This document shows, piece after piece, positions 1 to 5,437 of a stretch of 7,316 bases of DNA (within the stretch, counting starts at the first letter, position 1; each line of letters opens with the position of its first letter). This stretch comes from an uncultured Lachnospiraceae bacterium (GTDB taxonomy: Bacteria; Bacillota_A; Clostridia; Lachnospirales; Lachnospiraceae), in contig CAMWWS010000128.1 in assembly GCA_947178085.1 (NCBI GenBank), positions 1-7,316 of the forward strand, written 5' to 3'. The notes under the pieces are model-generated. The model did not search any database. It was not told where the DNA came from and saw only the letters and a program-made list of their open reading frames with translations. Both the position numbers and the translations under genes were made by a program.

Positions 1-641
1 GTGTCGAGCATCGCAATCAGTTTAATAACCGATTCGTAATACTCATTGTTACCCATTGCCGTTTCATACGCCTGTAAAAACGGAACATATGTGTTTTTGG
101 AAAAGTGCTGACTAAACTTGTATATATTAACCGTCTTATAATACTTTTCCATCTCGCTGAAATTCAGATATTTTCCGGGAACAAAATCACAAATACAGTC
201 ATCATCGTCCAAAACCATACATGTCCCATCCATCCAGCTCTCAAACTTATCTGCTAAAGCAAGCGTATCACGCTCATCCTGAAGCAATACATCAATCACT
301 GCTTCCTCAAAAATCAGATCAGATTCAAGAATTAACGTATCCTCCGATACGAGATAGTCTTTCGCAAGCGCCAGTGAATAAATATTATTTGTCTTATCGT
401 AAACGGAATTATTTATAAAATGAATCGGTGTCTGAATATTTAATGAATGAATATATTCTATCAGTTTTTGGCCTTCATATCCGACAACCAACACAATTCT
501 GCTCAAACCTTTTCGGTCAAGAATACGCAGTGCTCTCTCTATTAAAGTAACACCGTTCACCTCAACCATACACTTCGTATTATTCCTCGTTAATTTTTTC
601 AGTCTCTTACCCATTCCCGCTGCTAAAATCACTGCCTGCAT
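1..641 (-). CDS. LicC/PntC-like nucleotidyltransferase (cytidylyltransferase), N-terminal part; 3' end outside window
   Basis: The first 213 residues are visible, starting at an ATG with AAGGGAG 8 bases upstream (650-656); the gene runs off the window. Residues 1-30 form the nucleotide-binding start of the NTP-transferase fold: MQAVILAAGMGKRL, then a conserved Lys at 23 (NTKCMVEVNG). VVGYEG lies at 52-57, the NNIYSLALAK segment at 85-94, and ESDLIFE at 106-112 carries the likely metal-binding Asp108. This resembles LicC-type CTP:phosphocholine cytidylyltransferases and the PntC group that makes CMP-2-aminoethylphosphonate. From memory, close relatives are often the N-terminal half of a longer protein with a PLP aminotransferase-like C-terminus; the missing 3' part prevents checking this. 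The likely role is CTP-dependent activation of a phosphate or phosphonate head group in the cytoplasm. It follows the methyltransferase gene by 31 bases, so it is in the same operon. The NTP-transferase fold is secure; the substrate is not. Confidence 0.85.
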   Translation of the reverse strand, partial: MQAVILAAGMGKRLKKLTRNNTKCMVEVNGVTLIERALRILDRKGLSRIVLVVGYEGQKLIEYIHSLNIQTPIHFINNSVYDKTNNIYSLALAKDYLVSEDTLILESDLIFEEAVIDVLLQDERDTLALADKFESWMDGTCMVLDDDDCICDFVPGKYLNFSEMEKYYKTVNIYKFSQHFSKNTYVPFLQAYETAMGNNEYYESVIKLIAMLD

Positions 642-672
642 AACGTTTTCTCCCTTGCCAAGTTGTTATCTG

Positions 673-1395
673 TTAAAAGATAAAACAGTTAAAAATATAT
701 CTGCTGTTCCAATACTCTGGATTATCGCTTTTCGTGAAGATTACCTGCCTGTTATGTTTCTTTGCAATATCCAGAATCCAGTCTTTACTGTAAAACATTT
801 TATCCAATCCTTCATAAACCTGATCATAATTCTCCATAGACTGCCTTCTGTATTCAAGCCATTCTTCTCTTAATGAAATATCATGAATTTCCGATATATA
901 GACAATCTTTTTGGATTTCAGGATCATTTTACCCAGCACATCTTCAGCATACTCTTCTCCACTAAAATATTGAAATACACTATCAGCCATAACAAGATCA
1001 TATTTCTCTTGGACATCTATATGCTCTGCACTGCCACACACAAGATCCGTGCTGGATATTACATCCTTCGCAATATCGATCAGTCCTTGAGAATAATCTA
1101 TCCCACCCAGAACAGCTTCCTTCATTCTATTCTGAAAAAGATATAAATTTACGCCGCTTCCACATCCAACTTCATAAACGCTATGAATATCGTTTTGGGC
1201 AATCTCATTCACTTTTTTGTACATTTCCATCCAATCATTGTAAAAAGATTGGAAGTATTTTTCTTCATCGTGAACACTGACATCAAAACCGTCAGCCTTT
1301 TTCAAATCACAAAAGACCTCAAATTCGCTCTTACTTAGGTCAATCTCATCTAATCGTTTCTTATCCCATATGGATTTCCACTTACTATTCTGCAT
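673..1395 (-). CDS. Class I SAM-dependent methyltransferase
   Basis: A 240-residue soluble protein with a Rossmann methyltransferase core. Motif I is VYEVGCGSG at 73-81, the acidic residue that should bind the SAM ribose is Asp100 in GGIDYS, and YDLVMADSVFQYF at 132-144 is the motif IV/strand 4 region. The N-terminus has a WDKK start and an ADGFD segment (34-38) that I associate with small methyltransferases found beside cytidylyltransferase genes; this is recollection, not a search. I chose the ATG at 1395 because GGAAGGA sits 9 bases upstream, whereas the GTG at 1413, six codons earlier, has no ribosome binding site. The gene is 50 bases after the small membrane protein gene and 31 bases before the nucleotidyltransferase gene. 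Its place suggests that it methylates the head group that is activated, or the finished polymer. The methyl acceptor (O, N or C) cannot be read from the sequence. Confidence 0.85.
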   Translation of the reverse strand: MQNSKWKSIWDKKRLDEIDLSKSEFEVFCDLKKADGFDVSVHDEEKYFQSFYNDWMEMYKKVNEIAQNDIHSVYEVGCGSGVNLYLFQNRMKEAVLGGIDYSQGLIDIAKDVISSTDLVCGSAEHIDVQEKYDLVMADSVFQYFSGEEYAEDVLGKMILKSKKIVYISEIHDISLREEWLEYRRQSMENYDQVYEGLDKMFYSKDWILDIAKKHNRQVIFTKSDNPEYWNSRYIFNCFIF

Positions 1396-1404
1396 TCTCG
1401 TATT

Positions 1405-1411
1405 TCCTTCC
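1405..1411 (-). promoter_or_regulatory. Ribosome binding site that sets the methyltransferase start
   Basis: On the minus strand GGAAGGA ends 9 bases before the ATG at 1395. It lies directly after the alternative GTG frame start at 1413, so it can serve only the ATG. Confidence 0.65.
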
Positions 1412-1445
1412 ACTCAAAAATTCAATACATTACATACCGTTTCTC

Positions 1446-1706
1446 TTACTTTATCACGATATCGTCCGATTCCACTTCCTTATTTTTGTTCTCGTCAATG
1501 CCAAGCGTATCATTGATCTTCTTTTTTGCCCTTCTAAAGTAAATTCCCACAGCAGCGCCGATTGCTATTACAATACCCGCGACGGCCTGAATCGCGTACG
1601 TCGCTACCGAAGGATCTATATATGCCTGAGAATTTGCACCAAATAAAAGCATTCCGCACATACATAAATATCCAATACCAAACAGTTTTAAAATTCCTTT
1701 TTTCAT
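1446..1706 (-). CDS. Small single-span membrane protein of the 'AYIDP' type, coupled to the YidC-TagF fusion
   Basis: An 86-residue protein of unknown function. Residues 1-28 look like a signal peptide: MKKGILKLFG, a hydrophobic stretch, then SQA at 26-28 as a plausible signal peptidase I site. The mature N-terminus would be YIDPSV. Residues 37-56 form one hydrophobic helix rich in small residues, with a GxxxG pair at Gly50/Gly54, followed by a basic stop (FRRAKKK, 57-63) and a charged tail. The expected topology is N-out, C-in. I recall unnamed small proteins with a (A)YIDPGTGS start, one helix and a basic end near polysaccharide genes in many phyla; this looks like a divergent member. The start at 1706 was chosen over the ATG at 1712 because AAAAGGAG is 7 bases upstream of the former and almost touches the latter. 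The gene starts 2 bases after the fusion gene's stop codon, indicating translational coupling. It may be a client, partner or regulator of the fusion protein. Confidence 0.8.
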   Translation of the reverse strand: MKKGILKLFGIGYLCMCGMLLFGANSQAYIDPSVATYAIQAVAGIVIAIGAAVGIYFRRAKKKINDTLGIDENKNKEVESDDIVIK

Positions 1707-1708
1707 AA

Positions 1709-3622
1709 TCATTCTCCTTTTGATTCTTTCTTTTTTTTCTCAATTTTTTTCTGTATCTGTGAAATAATATACTTCGCGCTCACTTCCGCACTTGTACCAA
1801 GATGATACACATACTTTTCCACAAATTTTTCTATTTTTTCAGAATATTGCTCACTGTTATCCAACAGCATCCTTACACGCTCCGAAAGCCTGTCCAGCTC
1901 ATCCAGATCAAGCGAACAGCCTATTTCATCACGCAGCAGAATGTTTAGCGGAACCGTGTCGATTTTCTGATACTCGGGATTCATCACCTTCATAGGTGTA
2001 TTGATAAAGAGCACTGGTTTTCTCGTCGTATATGCATAATCGTAAGCAATACTTGACCAGTCTGTAATCACAAGATCCGCTTCAAACACTGTACTGTTTG
2101 AAGAAAAATCCGTCTGTATCTCAATATCCGGATCCTGTTCATACCGCTTTTTGAGCTGCTCCATAAGCTCCCCCCGATGGCGCACGTGCTGCGGGTGCGG
2201 GCGTACTGTTACATAATAATCCTGTCCTTTCAAAGAATCAAGTATTTTTTCAAGACAACTGTCAACAATATTATCCTTCTGCCATGACGGTGCAATCAAA
2301 ATGCGCTTCTTATCATGCGCAGACACATCCAGCTTTTCATAATCCGCGCGCATCTCGTCAAGCAGTGGATAGCCACACTCGATCAGTTTCTTTTTCGGAA
2401 GTCCGTATACTTCCTCTGTCTTCTCCACCTCTTCCTTCTGATGTTTCCCCACGCAGAATATCGTATCATAATGATCGACAGATCCGGTACGGAACGTAAG
2501 GTTCAGACTGTCCATACCGTGTTGTACATACACATATTCAATGTCCTTATCTACATAGCTGCGCTTTATATGAAAATTCTCAAGATCCGGCATGGTCATC
2601 AGCAGCATGTCCGCTTCCAGCTTCATCATAAGCGTTATCAGCCGCTTTTCACCAATATAATAAGGTCTTATCTGCGTCTTTTCTTTTGCGAGCTCAAAAA
2701 TCGCATCATTTGGGTCACTTGTTATATAATGTATTGTCAGATTCGTATTGTCAAGCAAATACTCAATGGTTCCTTTATAGTATTTATAAAATCCACTGCT
2801 TTCCGAATAAAACACAAGATGTTTATTGACTACAGAAAAGAATTTTTTATAATCCTGCCGCTCTCTTCTTGCGTCCGGATCGTTAAAACGCCTGCGCTTT
2901 TTTCCGCCTATGCTTCCCAAGCTCTCAAGCTCCTTCTTGCTCTTTTCAAGCGCCTCATAGTCCACATACTTTTTCGGATTGATCGCCCAGTTTAAAAGAT
3001 AGAGCTGTATGATGGCAAATACGTTACTTGCCGTCCAGTAAAGCGCCACTCCTACGGACACAAACCAGCCTAAATAGAGCGACAAACCTACGGAAAAAGC
3101 CATCAGACCATATTTGTTGAGCTTTGACTGCTCTGATTGGAGCACATTACTTGCATTCTGTGCTATACATAAAAGCCATGCCGAAAAACCTGCCACAATC
3201 GGCGACCATATCAGGTGAATTCCCTCCACGCTTGGCACAAGGCTTAGGTCAATCCCTGCAAAATTCATGTCTATCAAGGGATTGTCCATCCCTCTTTTTA
3301 TAACCTCGATGACACACATCAGCAGCACAAGCTGAATAATAAGCGGAAAAATAGAAGCCATCGGATGATATTTTTCTCTTTTATAAACAGCTGCCTGTTC
3401 CTCCGCAATCGTATCTTTATCCCCAAAATGCTTCACCATAATAAAATTAATTTCCGGCTGCATCTTTACCATCTTGATTGAATTTTTCTGCACCCACACG
3501 GACACAGGCAACAACACAATTTTGCTGATCAATGTAAAAAGCAAAATCGCGGCTCCGTAATTTTTGCAAAGTGTATAGCAGCCGTTCATAACTGTCTCAA
3601 AGGCATTATATAAAATTTCCAT
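1709..3622 (-). CDS. YidC/Oxa1 membrane insertase domain fused to CDP-glycerol:polyol glycerophosphotransferase (TagB/TagF-like)
   Basis: A 637-residue two-domain protein. Residues 1-215 match YidC/Oxa1: a conserved first helix (about 22-43), a basic cytoplasmic hairpin (44-88, KMVKMQPEI), helices near 89-107 and 136-156, a FAGIDLS loop (121-127), and the classic last-helix signature ALYWTASNVFAIIQ (193-206). The groove position that is usually Arg is Lys34. A highly charged linker (about 217-260, with KKRRR) follows. Residues 260-625 form a glycerophosphotransferase GT-B-like domain: VQHGMD (367-371), CGYPLLDEM (416-424), ILIAPSW (441-447), VRPHPQH (473-479) and TDWSS (520-524), including the His residues and the Ser pair typical of TagF/TagB. 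The length of about 370 residues fits a complete transferase domain. Predicted role: a membrane-embedded enzyme that transfers polyol phosphate from a CDP-linked donor on the cytoplasmic face. The ATG at 3622 has GGGAG 6 bases upstream (3629-3633). The open frame is continuous, with no sign of a frameshift. Acceptor and donor are unknown. Confidence 0.92.
   Translation of the reverse strand: MEILYNAFETVMNGCYTLCKNYGAAILLFTLISKIVLLPVSVWVQKNSIKMVKMQPEINFIMVKHFGDKDTIAEEQAAVYKREKYHPMASIFPLIIQLVLLMCVIEVIKRGMDNPLIDMNFAGIDLSLVPSVEGIHLIWSPIVAGFSAWLLCIAQNASNVLQSEQSKLNKYGLMAFSVGLSLYLGWFVSVGVALYWTASNVFAIIQLYLLNWAINPKKYVDYEALEKSKKELESLGSIGGKKRRRFNDPDARRERQDYKKFFSVVNKHLVFYSESSGFYKYYKGTIEYLLDNTNLTIHYITSDPNDAIFELAKEKTQIRPYYIGEKRLITLMMKLEADMLLMTMPDLENFHIKRSYVDKDIEYVYVQHGMDSLNLTFRTGSVDHYDTIFCVGKHQKEEVEKTEEVYGLPKKKLIECGYPLLDEMRADYEKLDVSAHDKKRILIAPSWQKDNIVDSCLEKILDSLKGQDYYVTVRPHPQHVRHRGELMEQLKKRYEQDPDIEIQTDFSSNSTVFEADLVITDWSSIAYDYAYTTRKPVLFINTPMKVMNPEYQKIDTVPLNILLRDEIGCSLDLDELDRLSERVRMLLDNSEQYSEKIEKFVEKYVYHLGTSAEVSAKYIISQIQKKIEKKKKESKGE
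1714..1721 (-). promoter_or_regulatory. Ribosome binding site of the small membrane protein, inside the fusion gene's 3' end
   Basis: The minus-strand sequence AAAAGGAG encodes part of the last residues (SKGE) of the fusion protein and lies 7 bases before the ATG at 1706. Ribosomes ending the fusion gene at 1711-1709 would pause next to this start. Confidence 0.75.
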
Positions 3623-3650
3623 AACAATCTCCCATACTTAGTCGTTGCCT

Positions 3651-3659
3651 ATTTTACCA
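3651..3659 (-). promoter_or_regulatory. Extended -10-like element close to the fusion gene
   Basis: On the minus strand TGG is followed by TAAAAT (five of six matches to TATAAT, with the TGn extension). It lies 29 bases before the start codon. No -35 box is visible at the proper distance, so it is a weak candidate for a second start of transcription. Confidence 0.3.
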
Positions 3660-3686
3660 GAAAATAATGATATATTCATTTTTTAT

Positions 3687-3698
3687 ATAGATATCTAT
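3687..3698. repeat. 12-bp perfect palindrome in the leader (ATAGATATCTAT)
   Basis: A perfect palindrome without a spacer, about 20 to 30 bases downstream of the expected transcription start of the fusion operon. It could be a protein-binding site. In such AT-rich sequence it could also arise by chance. Confidence 0.35.
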
Positions 3699-3724
3699 CT
3701 CAACATTTTATAAATTTCTAAATT

Positions 3725-3753
3725 AATCTACCAATAATTGGTATTTATGTCAA
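3725..3753 (-). promoter_or_regulatory. Sigma-A-type promoter for the fusion operon
   Basis: On the minus strand TTGACA (3753-3748, a perfect -35 box) is separated by exactly 17 bases from TAGATT (3730-3725, four of six matches to the -10 consensus). Transcription would start near 3718, leaving an AT-rich leader of about 95 bases before the ATG at 3622. The promoter lies about 115 bases after the upstream glycosyltransferase stop. It supports a separate, or at least boosted, transcription unit for the fusion, small protein, methyltransferase and cytidylyltransferase genes. Confidence 0.7.
3729..3743. promoter_or_regulatory. Operator-like 15-base palindrome inside the promoter spacer
   Basis: TACCAAT-A-ATTGGTA is a perfect inverted repeat with 7-base arms and a 1-base centre. 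It fills most of the space between the -35 and -10 boxes. A dimeric repressor bound here would block polymerase, while a MerR-type activator could bend the DNA. The regulator is not in the window. Confidence 0.5.
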
Positions 3754-3826
3754 TATTAATGTTATCATAACCCGATGCAAAATACAATAAACGAAACGAT
3801 AATATGTCATCCCACAGACAGCAGCC

Positions 3827-3842
3827 TGACTCCAAAGAGTCA
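3827..3842 (-). repeat. Short hairpin after the GT39-like gene (weak terminator candidate at best)
   Basis: TGACTC-TTTG-GAGTCA on the minus strand forms a 6-bp stem with a 4-base loop, 27 bases after the upstream gene's stop codon. It is followed by a G-rich stretch rather than a run of T, so it does not look like a normal intrinsic terminator. Read-through into the fusion operon is therefore possible. Confidence 0.35.
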
Positions 3843-3868
3843 TATCCTATATACCGTTTCACATCATT

Positions 3869-5437
3869 TTATGCATCAGCGCTGCCCCCCTCAAAAGGTA
3901 CAGCAACCGCATAGCGATCAAACATTCGAATTTCAAAGCCCGAACTTGTGTACACATCCACCTGCTCTGACGGTATTACATAAATATTACGGTTCCCATA
4001 CTCTGTCAGATCTCCCCACATAAAGCATCCAAAACTTTTTACGTTATACGTCCCATCTTCGGAAAGGTTTTGTTCCACAGTCGCTATATATTCATCTGTA
4101 GGAAGCTGTGTATAAAAAAGCACCTGAGAATGCCTAAGCGGACCCGATATATATATTTTATCCCCATACAGCCCTGTCTCATACAATTCATCCGCATATG
4201 AAAGAGCATCCCTCGCCCCCGCAAGCTGCTGCTGCGCAATCGCATCACTGTATCCGGTAAAATAATATGCCATAAAGCACAGAAAGCTTGCCACATAAAT
4301 TCTCGCTGCAACAATCTCTGCCTTCTGAAATCTAATTTTACTAATAATCCATTGGATACCTATTACCACTAAAATAAACATCGCAAGATTGATCGGATTG
4401 ATTCTTGTCAGATTTGTCCCTGTAGTCTGTGTAAATGCCATAATAACTGCAGATACAAGCCATATCAGCAAAATCATTTCATATCCAAAGTTCTTCTTTT
4501 TGAAATCAGACACAGCTTTTTTCAGCACTACAATAAAACCAACCACCGAAATCGGTGTAGAGAAAAGATAGTAAACACCAAATCCCGGAATACTGTTCCA
4601 CAGATATCCATCATTTTGCAGCACGAAGCATCGCACAAGCCGCTTTATATTCAACATATAACCGCCCACGCCAAGCTCACCTGACCGAAATCCTTCAAGC
4701 ACAGGAATGGATAAAATACCTGTCCTTATCTCTGGTATGATCCCCATATTGACACATATGAATAATATTAGCGGCAACGCTATAACTGCTAAAATAATCA
4801 CTGCTATAACGATCTGCTTAAAGTCATTCACCTTTTTGTTTTTAAAACAATATAAGAACAGCAACAGTAAAAAGATCGGCTCAAAAATCCACAATACCAC
4901 ATATGAGTACAACGCAATTCCCCATGCAGCAGCAGCCCATTTCAATCTCCTGTTATCTTCAATGCCAAGAACCGTCAGATACATTGCAATCAGCACAAAA
5001 GCCGGACACAAATTCGCATCCATGCCATATCTGCTGATCATAATATGCCAAGGGCTAACTGCCAAAAGAAAACTCCCCCATAAAGCCGTTTTCTCGCTTA
5101 CAGTCCGTTTCAGCAGTAAATAAAAAACAAAGACCGATACCACTCCCATAAAAATAACCGGAAACTTTACTGTAACTGTATTAAGTCCAAACAAGATAAT
5201 TCCTGGTATCATAAGCAATGAGTTCAGTACGCTCATACCACCGCCCCATACGGTCAAATACACCGGATTGGAGTACCCTGCCGAATCCATTCCATAATGA
5301 AGTAACGACCACGCCTCGTATCCCGAAAACGCTTCATCTGCATGAACGCCTCCGGGGCACTTGTTGATCAACACAACTCTGCTGACAAATGCAAGTATCA
5401 TAATCATTAAAATGTATTTTTTTTTCTTAATCTGCAA
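3869..5437 (-). CDS. GT39/PMT-like (GT-C) membrane glycosyltransferase
   Basis: A 522-residue multi-span protein. After a basic start and a first helix (about 8-25), the first outer loop carries HADEA (32-36); the Asp34-Glu35 pair fits the catalytic acidic residues of GT-C enzymes that use polyprenyl-phosphate sugars. The segment SPWHIMISRYGMD (128-140) matches the conserved second-loop region of GT39/ArnT-like proteins. Around ten or more hydrophobic helices continue to about residue 400, followed by a soluble domain of about 120 residues, probably outside the membrane. Predicted role: transfer of a sugar from a lipid-phosphate donor to a glycan or polymer at the outer face. The start is a TTG that overlaps the acyltransferase stop by 11 bases. 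It is preceded by GGGGGAAGGA, whose spacing is not ideal. The next ATG, ten codons later (5407), has no ribosome binding site. Codons 5-7 form a run of nine A. The exact sugar and acceptor are unknown. Confidence 0.85.
   Translation of the reverse strand: MQIKKKKYILMIMILAFVSRVVLINKCPGGVHADEAFSGYEAWSLLHYGMDSAGYSNPVYLTVWGGGMSVLNSLLMIPGIILFGLNTVTVKFPVIFMGVVSVFVFYLLLKRTVSEKTALWGSFLLAVSPWHIMISRYGMDANLCPAFVLIAMYLTVLGIEDNRRLKWAAAAWGIALYSYVVLWIFEPIFLLLLFLYCFKNKKVNDFKQIVIAVIILAVIALPLILFICVNMGIIPEIRTGILSIPVLEGFRSGELGVGGYMLNIKRLVRCFVLQNDGYLWNSIPGFGVYYLFSTPISVVGFIVVLKKAVSDFKKKNFGYEMILLIWLVSAVIMAFTQTTGTNLTRINPINLAMFILVVIGIQWIISKIRFQKAEIVAARIYVASFLCFMAYYFTGYSDAIAQQQLAGARDALSYADELYETGLYGDKIYISGPLRHSQVLFYTQLPTDEYIATVEQNLSEDGTYNVKSFGCFMWGDLTEYGNRNIYVIPSEQVDVYTSSGFEIRMFDRYAVAVPFEGGSADA

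Noticed and set aside
221..418. Plus-strand open frame of 65 codons, and others at 655-873 and 883-1146
   Set aside because: These lie opposite the cytidylyltransferase and methyltransferase genes, which have clear motifs on the minus strand.
1632..1706. Lipoprotein signal in the small membrane protein (Cys15, Cys17)
   Set aside because: The cysteines sit in the middle of the hydrophobic stretch and lack a proper lipobox. The SQA site at residues 26-28 fits signal peptidase I better.
1534..1743. Minus-strand frame of 69 codons overlapping the small membrane protein
   Set aside because: It is a shifted frame of the small protein and of the end of the fusion gene. It has no ribosome binding site of its own and is rich in scattered basic and cysteine residues.
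2315..2995. Plus-strand open frame of 226 codons
   Set aside because: It lies wholly opposite the fusion gene, whose translation matches two known families from end to end. The plus-strand translation has no recognisable domain.
3739..3767. Plus-strand promoter in the intergenic region (TTGGTA with TTATCA)
   Set aside because: Both boxes match poorly and no plausible gene lies downstream on that strand.
3827..3842. Hairpin as an intrinsic terminator
   Set aside because: The stem is only 6 bp and is not followed by a run of T on either strand.
3775..4023. Plus-strand frame of 82 codons starting in the intergenic region
   Set aside because: Most of it is antisense to the end of the GT39-like gene. 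There is no clear ribosome binding site or recognisable motif.
4707..5123. Plus-strand open frame of 138 codons
   Set aside because: It is antisense to the GT39-like gene and its low-complexity composition mirrors the helices on the other strand.
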